Part shown: in pieces, positions 36,456 through 44,838 of the stretch
Position numbering within the stretch: the stretch's first letter is position 1
How the letters are laid out: each line of letters starts with the position of its first letter
Assembly (NCBI RefSeq): GCF_001648555.1
Contig: NZ_LQXM01000026.1
Coordinates: forward strand, 186,001-250,000
Length of the DNA stretch: 64,000 bases
Source: Rossellomorea aquimaris TF-12
GTDB taxonomy: Bacteria; Bacillota; Bacilli; Bacillales; Bacillaceae_B
Reading direction: 5' to 3'
Translations under genes and position numbers: made by a program
The notes under the pieces: model-generated
What the model saw: the letters and a program-made list of their open reading frames with translations, nothing else
Told to the model about the DNA's origin: nothing
The model's database searches: none

Positions 36456-37652
36456 ATGTCAAAACAATCAAAAATCATGAAATCATCATTAGCTGTATTA
36501 GTAGCAGGATCCATTAGCTTTTCAGGTTCATTAGCTTATGCAAATTCAGACGATCAAAATTTTGAAAGTGTTCAATTAGGAGATCAAACAGCTACAAGTA
36601 ATACTGATGTCCAAGTAAACGACGAAGCAATGGTTGATTCAACAAAAGACGAAATTGAAAAATTGGAAGAGTCTATGGATGCTCCATCTTTATTACCAGG
36701 GGACTTCTTCTATTTTGCAAAGATGGCTTTAGAAAAAGTGAAGCTTGCATTTACAATGGATGATGCAAAAGAAGCGAAACTACTTGCAGAATTTGCAGCA
36801 GAGCGCTTAGCAGAAGCAGAAGCATTATTCCAATCTGGAAATGAAGAAGAAGCTATTGAAGCGATTAACAAAGCAATCGAAATGATGGAAAACGCAGAAG
36901 ATGCAACGACTGAAGAAACAAACACAGAAGAAAATGCAGAAGATGCAACAACTGAAGAAACAGACACAGAAGAAATGACAGAAGATGCAACGACTGAAGA
37001 AACAGACACAGAAGAAAATACAGAAGATGCAACAACTGAAGAAACAGATTCTGAAGAAGTTGAAATGAGTGAAATGGAAGAATTAATGTCACAAAACATT
37101 ATTGCTCTAAAAGCAGCAATGGAAAAAGTAAAGAATCCTAAAGCAAAGGCTGCTTTAGAAAGAAACATTGAAAAAAGCTATGTGAAACTAGCAGCTAAAA
37201 TTGCTAAGTTCGAAGCAAAATGGTCTGAGGAAGAAGCGCAAGAAGAAGAAACAGATACTACAACTGAAACATCTACTGAGGCTACTACAGAAGAGATGGA
37301 AACAAATGTAGAAGATACAAAGACAGAAACATCTGAAGACGCAACAAATGTTGAAGAATCAACTGAAACTGAAGTAGAATCTGAAGATAGTGAAGAGGTT
37401 GAGAAAGAAACCGAAGCACCTGCTCTAGCTCCAGTGAAGCAGTCAGTGAAAAAAGAAGAGAAGCATGAACAGAAAGAGCAAAGAAAAGAAGAGAAACGTG
37501 AAATCAAACAGCAGCGCGATGAAGAGAAAAACAAAATGAAAGAACAACGTAAAGAAAGAAAAGACCAAGAAAAAGAAAATGGTAATGAAAAGAAAGAAGA
37601 GCGTGATCAAGGAAATAAACATGAAAAGAACAAAGGACATCATAAAGAGTAA
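36456..37652 (+). CDS. Secreted acidic/charged repeat protein with DUF5667-type domain
   Basis: This 398-residue exported protein has a signal peptide (MSKQSKIMKSSLAVLVAGSI..., cleavage after AYA29). Residues 75-145 are a DUF5667-like helical domain (LLPGDFFYFAKMALEKVKLA, then LLAEFAAERLAEAEALFQSG). Four tandem 14-residue repeats (consensus NTEDATTEETDTEE, 146-201) follow, then a second helical block (204-256), a Thr/Glu-rich stretch, and a Lys/Glu/Arg-rich tail (330-398). No cell-wall anchor is seen. The long charged tails suggest binding to wall polymers or metal ions. ATG 36456 is set by RBS TGAGGTG; the GTG nine bases upstream is less likely. It lies just before sigI-rsgI on the same strand. 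Confidence 0.8.
   Translation: MSKQSKIMKSSLAVLVAGSISFSGSLAYANSDDQNFESVQLGDQTATSNTDVQVNDEAMVDSTKDEIEKLEESMDAPSLLPGDFFYFAKMALEKVKLAFTMDDAKEAKLLAEFAAERLAEAEALFQSGNEEEAIEAINKAIEMMENAEDATTEETNTEENAEDATTEETDTEEMTEDATTEETDTEENTEDATTEETDSEEVEMSEMEELMSQNIIALKAAMEKVKNPKAKAALERNIEKSYVKLAAKIAKFEAKWSEEEAQEEETDTTTETSTEATTEEMETNVEDTKTETSEDATNVEESTETEVESEDSEEVEKETEAPALAPVKQSVKKEEKHEQKEQRKEEKREIKQQRDEEKNKMKEQRKERKDQEKENGNEKKEERDQGNKHEKNKGHHKE
36891..37058 (+). repeat. Four tandem 42-bp coding repeats
   Basis: Four in-frame 42-bp units encode NAEDATTEETNTEE, NAEDATTEETDTEE, MTEDATTEETDTEE and NTEDATTEETDSEE. Units differ at a few positions only, so copy number is likely to vary among strains. Confidence 0.9.
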
Positions 37653-37834
37653 GATCATTATAGTGAAAAAAGGATGAATGTATTAGATGTATAATATTTC
37701 TTTCTAATATCAGTCAAGAAGGGGTCTCACCTTAAAGTGTCTTTCTATACGGAAAATTACCTTTTTAAATGCCTGACAAATGATAATCGTATAGCACACA
37801 CTTTAATTTGAAGCCCCTTCCCCTCTATTATCCA

Positions 37835-37862
37835 TTGAAAAATCGAGATGTATTAGTATAAT
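37835..37862 (+). promoter_or_regulatory. Sigma-A promoter of sigI-rsgI
   Basis: TTGAAA (37835-37840), 16 bp, then TATAAT (37857-37862), 25 bp before the sigI start. A C-rich patch (CCCCTTCCCCT, 37813-37823) followed by CGAG at 37844 could be an overlapping SigI autoregulatory promoter; this second reading is weak. Confidence 0.6.
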
Positions 37863-37886
37863 AGTGAGCAGGATGGGGTGAGACTG

Positions 37887-38642
37887 ATGCTAAATTTATT
37901 ACTATTTCTATTAGCAAAAAAGAAAAAAAAGCAGACACTTGAAGAAGTGGCCATTCAAATTCAACAAGGTGATGAACAATTGTTGAACGAGATAATTGAT
38001 GACTATAAGCCATTCATCAAAAAGACAGTTTCTTCTGTGTGCAAACGATATATTTATGAAAGTGATGATGAATTTAGCATCGGTCTAATCGCATTTCATG
38101 AAGCTTTATTAAAATATAATTCACAGCGTGGAGCTTCCATTATCAGCTTTTCAGAAATCATTATTAAAAGAAAAGTAATTGACTACATAAGGAAAAATGG
38201 CAGATACAAAGACATTAGCATAGATATGAGTCTTTTAGAAGATGAAGAAGATTCACCTGGTTTGACCTTTGAACAAGTTGCCTCTGTTGATGAGTATGAG
38301 AGGCAGGAAGAAACCATAAAAAGAAGAGAAGAGATTCGTTCATTTCAGGAGCAGCTTTCTCAATATAAATTATCTTTTCAAGATATAGTTGAGCAATCAC
38401 CTAAGCATGAGGACGCGAGACTAAATGCAATTGAAATTGCGAAGACAGTAGTCGACTCTCAAGAGTTACTTCAATATTTATTCGAAAAGAAACGACTGCC
38501 AATAAAAATGTTAGAGAAACAGGTAGTGGTGAGTAGAAAAACCATCGAAAGAAACAGAAAATATATTATTGCGATTTCTCTCATTATCGTCGGGGATTAT
38601 GTATATTTAAAGGATTACTTAAAAGGGCGGTTGGATATATGA
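37887..38642 (+). CDS. sigI: RNA polymerase sigma factor SigI
   Basis: This 251-residue heat- and cell-wall-stress-responsive sigma factor of the sigma-70 family has a distinct region 4. Region 2 is seen as IDDYKPFIKKTVSSVCKRYI through GLIAFHEALLKYNSQRGASI and FSEIIIKRKVIDYIRK; the C-terminal helix-turn-helix is VVSRKTIERNRKYIIAISLI. I choose ATG 37887 (GGGGTGA six bases upstream) over GTG 37878. Its stop overlaps the rsgI start as ATGA, so sigma and anti-sigma are translationally coupled, which should keep them at equal levels. Confidence 0.95.
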   Translation: MLNLLLFLLAKKKKKQTLEEVAIQIQQGDEQLLNEIIDDYKPFIKKTVSSVCKRYIYESDDEFSIGLIAFHEALLKYNSQRGASIISFSEIIIKRKVIDYIRKNGRYKDISIDMSLLEDEEDSPGLTFEQVASVDEYERQEETIKRREEIRSFQEQLSQYKLSFQDIVEQSPKHEDARLNAIEIAKTVVDSQELLQYLFEKKRLPIKMLEKQVVVSRKTIERNRKYIIAISLIIVGDYVYLKDYLKGRLDI

Positions 38643-39772
38643 ATAAAGGGATCATTATGGAAATAAAACGTGATATCCTCGTGATGTTGACCCCAGAAGG
38701 AGAATTTGTTAAAGGAAAAAGACAGCCAAATCAACAATATTCGTTAGGTGAAGAGATTCCATTTTCTCCAATAGTAGAAGAACGTAAAATGAAGAAGTTT
38801 TTCACAAATTGGAATTGGAAGGTTTCCACTCCTCTTGTTATGGCTTGTATTTTAATCCTGACTCTTATTTCAAATACAGTTCTACCAAATAATCAAGCAT
38901 ATGCTTATGTGTCTGTTGATATCAATCCTAGCGTAGAATTAACCGTTAATAAGGAACAACAAGTGATAAGTATAGAGCCTTACAATGAAGACGGGAAAGC
39001 ACTTTTAAAACAACTACCTGAGTGGCATAAGGAAATTCTTAGTAAAGTTACAAAAGATATTATCCAAGAGAGTGAAAAATTGGGCTATCTGAAAGAAGGA
39101 CAAAATATTCTTATCACTTCTTCGTTGATTAATGAAGATGAAAATAAAGATAACTCTATTATTATAAGTTCATTAAATGACTTGGTGGAAGAATATGGTT
39201 CTAAATATAATGCTTACATTACCGTTAAAGAAACATCAAAAGATATAAGAGAAGAGGCAACAAAAAAAGGGATGACAGCTGGATCACTGCTACGAGAGAC
39301 AGAGAAAGTACAAAAAAGTAACAACAAGTCTGTTGAAAAGAAGAAAGAGTCGAAAGCAGTTAATGATCATAAAAAAAATAATTCTATAAAAGAAGAAGAA
39401 CCTTCGGTGAAAAGTAATAGCCAAAGCACAACGAATGGGACTGATAATGAAAAGAATCAAAAAAGTGTAGTACCTAAACAGAATTATGGTCAAAGCAAAA
39501 AAGCTCAGAATACACACCCTGCTCAGTCCGAAGACAAACCGAAACCGAACTCCTCTCAATGGAAGCAAAATCATGATGAAAAAGATACAAAAGAAAATCA
39601 ATCTAATAGAGACAATCGTTCTAATCATAAAGATCAAAGCAAAAGTAATACCGGAAGAAATGGATCTGAAAAATATGATATTAAAAATGAACATAATAAT
39701 GTGAATGAGAACAAAAAGAATAATAATCATAGCGAGAGAAATAAAGATAACAATAAGAAACAAAAAGATTAA
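38639..39772 (+). CDS. rsgI: Anti-sigma-I factor RsgI
   Basis: This 377-residue single-pass protein has a cytosolic RsgI_N domain (residues 1-45, MNKGIIMEIKRDILVMLTPE) that holds SigI, a membrane helix at about 64-82, and a conserved outer domain starting YVSVDINPSVELTV. Asn96-Pro97 matches the self-cleaving Asn-Pro bond reported for RsgI proteins. Beyond residue 200 the outside part is a long, disordered Lys/Asn/Ser-rich tail (NNHSERNKDNNKKQKD end) instead of the sugar-binding modules of clostridial RsgIs. Such a tail may touch anionic wall polymers. It is co-transcribed and coupled with sigI; a terminator follows. Confidence 0.94.
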   Translation: MNKGIIMEIKRDILVMLTPEGEFVKGKRQPNQQYSLGEEIPFSPIVEERKMKKFFTNWNWKVSTPLVMACILILTLISNTVLPNNQAYAYVSVDINPSVELTVNKEQQVISIEPYNEDGKALLKQLPEWHKEILSKVTKDIIQESEKLGYLKEGQNILITSSLINEDENKDNSIIISSLNDLVEEYGSKYNAYITVKETSKDIREEATKKGMTAGSLLRETEKVQKSNNKSVEKKKESKAVNDHKKNNSIKEEEPSVKSNSQSTTNGTDNEKNQKSVVPKQNYGQSKKAQNTHPAQSEDKPKPNSSQWKQNHDEKDTKENQSNRDNRSNHKDQSKSNTGRNGSEKYDIKNEHNNVNENKKNNNHSERNKDNNKKQKD

Positions 39773-39820
39773 ACAAATAAAAAGCTCATTCTTGGAGAAG
39801 GAATGAGCTTTTTATTTGTT
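39772..39820 (+). terminator. Terminator of sigI-rsgI
   Basis: The long stem AACAAATAAAAAGCTCATTC / GAATGAGCTTTTTATTTGTT closes an 8- to 9-nt loop. Confidence 0.92.
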
Positions 39821-39885
39821 ATGAATGGCTCTGTTAAAGATTGTTTCTATTTTTGGAATAACAGTTTGTATAAAATATATAAGAA

Positions 39886-39913
39886 AAGCTAGCTAGAATA
39901 TTCTAGCTAGCTT
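39886..39913 (-). terminator. Terminator of the SASP gene
   Basis: The perfect 28-bp palindrome AAGCTAGCTAGAAT / ATTCTAGCTAGCTT is followed on the minus strand by TTCTTATA. It lies 8 bp beyond the ssp stop. Confidence 0.85.
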
Positions 39914-39921
39914 ATGCCATT

Positions 39922-40122
39922 TTATTTATTTGATTGTCCTGAAATTTGAGACTGGGCTTGCTTTACCAGACGCTTTGTAATTTCTCCTCCAACAGATCCA
40001 TTAGAGCGTGATACAGTGTCTGATCCTAAAGTCACACCAAACTCTTGAGCAATTTCATATTTTACTTGATCAAGGTATTGTTCAACACCAGGAACTAATA
40101 ATTTATTTCTACTTCTAGCCAA
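39922..40122 (-). CDS. Alpha/beta-type small acid-soluble spore protein
   Basis: This 66-residue spore protein coats and protects DNA in dormant spores. The signature blocks [20 protein letters not shown] (containing the GPR protease cleavage site near E-IA) and [19 protein letters not shown] are complete. The start is TTG 40122: it has the RBS AAAGGAGG at the right distance and gives [12 protein letters not shown], the normal N-terminus; the longer ATG frame at 40158 would not. It should be made in the forespore under sigma-G. It occupies the sspD position of the B. subtilis map. Confidence 0.95.
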   Translation of the reverse strand: MARSRNKLLVPGVEQYLDQVKYEIAQEFGVTLGSDTVSRSNGSVGGEITKRLVKQAQSQISGQSNK

Positions 40123-40151
40123 GGTTGTTTCCTCCTTTTTATCATGAACTT

Positions 40152-40168
40152 GAAACAATAATTGTTTC
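40152..40168. repeat. 17-bp perfect palindrome upstream of the SASP gene
   Basis: GAAACAATAATTGTTTC is symmetric around its central A. It lies 30-46 bp before the ssp start on the leader side and could be a regulator site or leader hairpin. Confidence 0.5.
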
Positions 40169-40401
40169 TGTACCTATATTATTTGTATGTATTCATGCGA
40201 ACATGAATGGTAATTTTTCTCCTGAAATGAATTGATTACATGTTTCAATAGTGATTGAACAATGCAATACAATACAGTTTAGTTTAAAATAATTCGATTA
40301 AAGGAAGAATAACATTGAGGAAATCTCCTTTTTTCCTTTCAATCGGAGTGGAAATTCATTAAGATAGAGAAGGAAATAAAAGTTGAAAGGGAAATACATA
40401 G

Positions 40402-41754
40402 ATGTGGTATAAACTGAGATTAAATTTAAATAAATTAACGCCTGCTCAAATTATTGTTTCATATTATTTTATTGCTGTAACAATAGCTACCATTTTGCTA
40501 AGCTTACCATTTGCCCACAAACCAGGTGCGAAATGGACCTTTTTGGATGCAATATTTACAGCAGTTAGCGCAGTAAGTGTTACAGGTTTAACCGTAGTAA
40601 GTACTGTGGATACCTTTAGTACAACCGGAATTTTTCTTCTAATGTTTGTCCTTCAATTTGGAGGTATAGGGATCATGACACTGGGTACTTTCTTTTGGTT
40701 GATTGTTGGAAAAAAAATCGGACTTAAAGAAAGACAATTAATTATGACCGATCAAAATCAAACAAGTTTGGCCGGACTTGTAAACTTACTAAAGCAAATT
40801 TTATTGTTAATAATCATTATTGAATTAATTGGGGCATTGGTCCTCGGGATTTATTTCTTGGGATATTATACTACTTGGCAGGAAGCTTTCCTACAAGGAC
40901 TATTTGCTTCAGTTAGTGCTACAACAAATGCTGGATTCGATATCACTGGACAGTCGTTAATACCTTTTAAAAATGATTACTTTGTTCAGTTTGTTACAAT
41001 CGTTTTATTAACATTGGGAGCGATTGGTTTTCCTGTATTAATTGAAACAAAAAACTTTCTTATGAATAAGCAAAGAAATAAGCATCATTTTTCACTGTAT
41101 ACAAAAATTACTACCCTTACTTTCTTTAGTTTATTATTATTTGGTACCGTGATTATTTTTGTCTTTGAATATAACCGTTTCTTTAATGGTATGGTATGGC
41201 ATGAATCTTTCTTTTATGCACTATTTCAGTCTGCAACTACAAGGAATGGTGGCTTATCCACTATGAATGTGGCCGAATTTTCATCTCCCACTCTTTTAGT
41301 GATGTGTGCATTAATGTTTATTGGTGCTTCTCCTAGTTCAGTAGGTGGGGGGATTCGTACTACTACATTTGCACTTAATATTCTTTTTCTATTTCACTTT
41401 GCTAAGGGAAATAAAGCCATCAAAATTTTCAAACGTGAAATACACGAACAAGATATCATAAAGTCGTTAGTTGTAACTATGATGGCAATCTTTATTTGCT
41501 TTTTATCAGTCATAATATTAACTTTTACTGAAAGTCATTCTATTGTTGAAATTGTTTTTGAAGTGGCTTCTGCATTTGGTACTACTGGGTTATCATTAGG
41601 AATAACCTCTGAACTGACCTCTATTGGAAAATGTGTGATTATTGTTCTAATGTTTATTGGACGTGTAGGGATTTTATCTTTTCTCTTTATGATAGGAGGA
41701 AAAGAAAAAACAACAAAATACCATTATCCTAAAGAACGGGTTATTATTGGTTAA
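40402..41754 (+). CDS. ktrD: Ktr-type potassium uptake membrane subunit
   Basis: This 450-residue channel-like transporter of the Trk/Ktr/HKT group has four M1-P-M2 repeats with P-loop filter segments SAVSVTGLTVVST, SVSATTNAGFD, SATTRNGGLST and ASAFGTTGLSLG, each with the key glycine. It imports K+ (with Na+) and needs a cytosolic KtrA/KtrC RCK ring, which is not encoded nearby, as is usual for the KtrCD system. Position between the ssp gene and a ykrP-like gene matches B. subtilis ktrD (ykrM). No c-di-AMP riboswitch is seen upstream. Confidence 0.92.
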   Translation: MWYKLRLNLNKLTPAQIIVSYYFIAVTIATILLSLPFAHKPGAKWTFLDAIFTAVSAVSVTGLTVVSTVDTFSTTGIFLLMFVLQFGGIGIMTLGTFFWLIVGKKIGLKERQLIMTDQNQTSLAGLVNLLKQILLLIIIIELIGALVLGIYFLGYYTTWQEAFLQGLFASVSATTNAGFDITGQSLIPFKNDYFVQFVTIVLLTLGAIGFPVLIETKNFLMNKQRNKHHFSLYTKITTLTFFSLLLFGTVIIFVFEYNRFFNGMVWHESFFYALFQSATTRNGGLSTMNVAEFSSPTLLVMCALMFIGASPSSVGGGIRTTTFALNILFLFHFAKGNKAIKIFKREIHEQDIIKSLVVTMMAIFICFLSVIILTFTESHSIVEIVFEVASAFGTTGLSLGITSELTSIGKCVIIVLMFIGRVGILSFLFMIGGKEKTTKYHYPKERVIIG

Positions 41755-41810
41755 TCTAAATAAAATCCATAAAATAAATCTAACTACTATTTAAGTGAAA
41801 AATGTCTATT

Positions 41811-41842
41811 AAAAAAACGATACTAAAAAGTATCGTTTTTTT
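41811..41842. terminator. Bidirectional terminator between ktrD and the CBO0543-type gene
   Basis: The perfect stem AAAAAAACGATACT / AGTATCGTTTTTTT closes a 4-nt loop. Confidence 0.93.
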
Positions 41843-41906
41843 GTACTTAATAATTATTCGGAACAATCTAACTTTGCTGGTTGACCATAAACAACAATGG
41901 AAAGCA

Positions 41907-42431
41907 TTATTTCATCACAGAATAAGGAACGTCAAAGTAGAACCAAAGAAAAAGAACGATAGGGAAGGAAATGATCCAGGCGACTATTGGACGCTTGTGA
42001 TGAATGATCAATACAGACAACATCATGACATTGAATATAAGATCCCATCCAAAATGCCATCCATGGTGATAGGTCATAATTCCTATAAAATGAGTAAATC
42101 CTTCTGTGATGGCAAAAATTCCTGTCCAAATTCCGACCCATATTACTTTTTTGAGCAAAGAAGAGGGAAGTCTTCCGATAAAAATTGCAACGGTTACCGT
42201 ATATTGAACAATCATTTTTAAAAGAGAAATTAAAGTGTGATTAAGCTTTAAACTCTGATCCAGTTCACTAATAGCTTGGAATTTCCACATTGAGTAATCG
42301 TATAAAAGAAATTGGGAGAGTAAATCACCAATAATAAAAAATAAGATCGTTGAATAATAGGAATGAAATTCCTTCCAATTTCCAAATTTCCAGCCTATAA
42401 ATATGTATATGAATAATAAAGTAAGGATCAT
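41907..42431 (-). CDS. CBO0543-family membrane protein
   Basis: This 174-residue protein has five hydrophobic helices, with the family-like pattern of aromatic and His residues (EGFTHFIGIMTYHHGWHFGW). RBS GAGGAAAT precedes the ATG. The family is widespread in spore-forming Firmicutes and uncharacterised. The opposite-strand frame at 41802-42221 is a shadow: it runs through the terminator hairpin and lacks an RBS. Confidence 0.75.
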   Translation of the reverse strand: MILTLLFIYIFIGWKFGNWKEFHSYYSTILFFIIGDLLSQFLLYDYSMWKFQAISELDQSLKLNHTLISLLKMIVQYTVTVAIFIGRLPSSLLKKVIWVGIWTGIFAITEGFTHFIGIMTYHHGWHFGWDLIFNVMMLSVLIIHHKRPIVAWIISFPIVLFLWFYFDVPYSVMK

Positions 42432-42603
42432 ATTATTTCCTCGTTCTATCTTTTTACTTAGTTTTGGGTAAAGTGCTTCAATTATTCAGGTTTTATTATA
42501 TTAATTAAAAACGTTGATAAAAACTGAAATCTGACTAATTCGTTCTTCTAAGAATGGGAATTTTGGAACTGGGAAAAGTAAGTGTAGAAAAGGAGATGAT
42601 CTA

Positions 42604-42765
42604 GTGACTAAACGCAAAGCGAAATTTGATGCTGCTGAAAAAAACAACAAAACCCCACCTAAGAATAAGCAAGAAACAGAGCTTTCAATTGAATTCACAA
42701 ATGGTGAAGATACAGGTAAAGGGAAAAATAGAAACTCTTCAAAAGGGATGAAGGGGCGTAGCTAA
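42604..42765 (+). CDS. Small basic hydrophilic protein (53 aa)
   Basis: A GTG start (42604) preceded by RBS AAAGGAGATG opens a 53-codon frame, MTKRKAKFDAAEKNNKTPPK ... GKNRNSSKGMKGRS. It has no cysteine, aromatic residues only as two Phe, and resembles in composition the minor small spore proteins of Bacillus, though I cannot match it to a named one. Its TAA overlaps the ATG of the next tiny gene (TAATG), so the two are translationally coupled. Confidence 0.65.
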   Translation: MTKRKAKFDAAEKNNKTPPKNKQETELSIEFTNGEDTGKGKNRNSSKGMKGRS

Positions 42766-42890
42766 TGAAAAAGAAAAAAGAATCTTCACACGAAGAATAT
42801 GGTCAAGAATTTGGAGATGTCAATGCAGCAAAGCTGTTGGAAGTAACTCAAAAGAAAACAAAATCAAACCAAAAAGAGAAAAAATGCTAA
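42765..42890 (+). CDS. Small hydrophilic protein (41 aa), coupled to the gene upstream
   Basis: The frame MKKKKESSHEEYGQEFGDVN AAKLLEVTQKKTKSNQKEKKC starts on the last base of the previous stop codon. EEYGQEFGDVNAAKLLE recalls short conserved stretches of YfhD-like sporulation proteins, but the likeness is too weak to name. The last codons and the stop lie inside the terminator stem at 42873-42905, so the hairpin sets the C-terminal KEKKC. Confidence 0.6.
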   Translation: MKKKKESSHEEYGQEFGDVNAAKLLEVTQKKTKSNQKEKKC

Positions 42891-42905
42891 GCATTTTTTC
42901 TCTTT
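42873..42905. terminator. Bidirectional terminator overlapping the tiny gene's 3' end
   Basis: The stem AAAGAGAAAAAATGC / GCATTTTTTCTCTTT closes a 3-nt loop (TAA, the stop codon itself). It also serves the convergent radical SAM gene. Confidence 0.88.
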
Positions 42906-42911
42906 ATTAGT

Positions 42912-44639
42912 CTAGCTTACGATTTTTTTATTGAAAGTAAAGACTGTTGATTTTCCTGAAGAAGGTTCAAAGTATGCCAAAAGATAGATTTCCTCACCAT
43001 CAGTTGAGTGTATCATTTCTAATAAGGTATGTTTATAAACCTCTTTTTCAGATAGGTTCAACTCTGCAAATTCACTTCCTGCTATGGAAGGAGAGCGTAA
43101 CAAGGTTTGATATATCATGGAACGGTCTTCTTTTGTCATTTCATGATTCCACCAAGGCTTTCTTGGCTTGTATTTTTGGTTTTCCAAGTAATCTAATTTC
43201 ATAAGGCCCTCAATGACATTGATGGTACCCAGACCTTGGGAAGCTAAAAAGTCGTATAATCTTTTAAATAAATCTTCTAATTGATGACCGATCCGTGACC
43301 ACCCTTGACCTTCCCAATAGGAGCCGAACTGTTGGAAGAAATCAAAAGGTGTCTCAAAACAATGAGTAACTAAATACTCAATAGTATGGTCCATTCGATG
43401 ATCATTCCAATATTTCTCCAGGACGTCTTCAACTTGTTTAATTCTAACAATATCATCAAAAGACAATACATTATTCCCTAAAATTTCATAAGGAGAGTGA
43501 TCCATATAGGTATACTGATGAACATTAGCACGAATTCTTAAACCAGTTCCACGCAGCATTTTTAAGAACCCAAGCTGAAGTTCCTCTGGTCTTAACTCAA
43601 AGACATCATTAAAGGTTTTACGGAATGAATAATAATCTTCTTCAGGGAGACCTGCAATTAAATCCAGGTGTTGATCAATCTTCCCACCTTCTTTAACCAT
43701 AGTAACGGTTCGAGTTAACTTATTATAATTTTGTTTTCTCATAACTAAATCATTGGTTTCGTCGTTTGTAGATTGAACTCCAATCTCAAATCGGAATAAT
43801 CCGGGAGGAGCCTCATTGTTCAAGAATTCAATGACTTCCGGACGCATAATATCTGCTGTAATTTCAAATTGAAACACAGTACCTGGTAGGTGCTCATCAA
43901 TAAGGAATTGAAACATTTCCATGGCATAACTACGACTGATATTAAAGGTTCTATCTACAAATTTTATTGTTTTGGCTCCGTTGTTCATTAAGAAACGGAT
44001 ATCTTCTTTTACTTTTTCTCTATCGAAATACCTTACTCCTACCTCAATGGAAGACAAGCAGAATTGACATCGAAATGGACATCCTCTACTTGTTTCAATA
44101 TAGGTAACTCGTTTAGAAAGAAAGGGTAGATCCTCTTCAAATCGAAAAGGAGAGGGTAATTCCCTTAAATCAATTTTATTTTGTTGTGGTTTTATTACAG
44201 GCTTTCCATTTGATAGGAAAGCAACTCCATGCACGTTTGACCAATCTCTGTCTCCATTAATCTCGTCCAGCAGTTGCTTAAAGCTTTGTTCCCCTTCACC
44301 GATCACAATAAAATCGACTTCCTGTATACGGTCCAGCCAATATGGAACATCGTATGTGACTTCCGGTCCTCCAAGTACAATTGTTACCTCAGGCAGTATT
44401 TTACGAAGAATTTGAATCACTTTAATTGTTTCTTCAATATTCCAAATGTAACAGCTAAATCCAATCACATCGGGTTTTTTAGAGAACAAATCAGAAGCAA
44501 TATTTAATATTGGATCCTTAATGGTATACTCAGCTAATTCAATATCGTATTCTGGCTCAGCATAAGCTTTAAGGCAGCGAATGGCTAAATTAGTGTGAAT
44601 ATATTTTGCATTTAACGTACTTAAAACAACTTTCTTCAT
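42912..44639 (-). CDS. B12-binding-domain radical SAM protein (DUF4080 type)
   Basis: This 575-residue protein has an N-terminal cobalamin-binding-like Rossmann domain (residues 1-140: VVLSTLNAKYIHTNLAIRCL, FSCYIWN, VLGGPEVTYD, VIGEGEQSF), then a radical SAM barrel with the [4Fe-4S] motif CPFRCQFC (C-x3-C-x2-C) after YIETSRG, and a C-terminal DUF4080 region from about 400. No DxHxxG motif is present, so cobalamin, if bound, would not use a protein histidine. The reaction is unknown; relatives include methyltransferases and methylthiotransferases. It stands alone. Confidence 0.88.
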   Translation of the reverse strand: MKKVVLSTLNAKYIHTNLAIRCLKAYAEPEYDIELAEYTIKDPILNIASDLFSKKPDVIGFSCYIWNIEETIKVIQILRKILPEVTIVLGGPEVTYDVPYWLDRIQEVDFIVIGEGEQSFKQLLDEINGDRDWSNVHGVAFLSNGKPVIKPQQNKIDLRELPSPFRFEEDLPFLSKRVTYIETSRGCPFRCQFCLSSIEVGVRYFDREKVKEDIRFLMNNGAKTIKFVDRTFNISRSYAMEMFQFLIDEHLPGTVFQFEITADIMRPEVIEFLNNEAPPGLFRFEIGVQSTNDETNDLVMRKQNYNKLTRTVTMVKEGGKIDQHLDLIAGLPEEDYYSFRKTFNDVFELRPEELQLGFLKMLRGTGLRIRANVHQYTYMDHSPYEILGNNVLSFDDIVRIKQVEDVLEKYWNDHRMDHTIEYLVTHCFETPFDFFQQFGSYWEGQGWSRIGHQLEDLFKRLYDFLASQGLGTINVIEGLMKLDYLENQKYKPRKPWWNHEMTKEDRSMIYQTLLRSPSIAGSEFAELNLSEKEVYKHTLLEMIHSTDGEEIYLLAYFEPSSGKSTVFTFNKKIVS

Positions 44640-44838
44640 GGTTAAGCTCCTTTATCTACATTCCATTAGATGTATAACAATAATAGTTAATAGAAATTCT
44701 TTTATTATTTGCTAACGCTTGTTGTCTTCAAAGAATTCTGCGTACCTCTCTACTGCCAGCCTGGTTATTCAGCATGAGTTTTGCGAACTCCTATACAATA
44801 ATCAATAGCATCGTTTGTCAGAACCATTTAAATAAAAG

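Noticed and set aside
36710..37168. Long minus-strand ORFs opposite the acidic repeat protein
   Set aside because: They are Ser/Val-rich mirror frames of the GAA/ACA-rich coding repeat, without RBS.
40160..40401. c-di-AMP (ydaO) riboswitch upstream of ktrD
   Set aside because: Conserved aptamer words are absent; the region is plain AT-rich sequence.
41802..42221. 139-codon plus-strand ORF opposite the CBO0543-type gene
   Set aside because: Starts inside the ktrD terminator hairpin, has no RBS, and the minus-strand frame has a good RBS and a coherent membrane-protein pattern.
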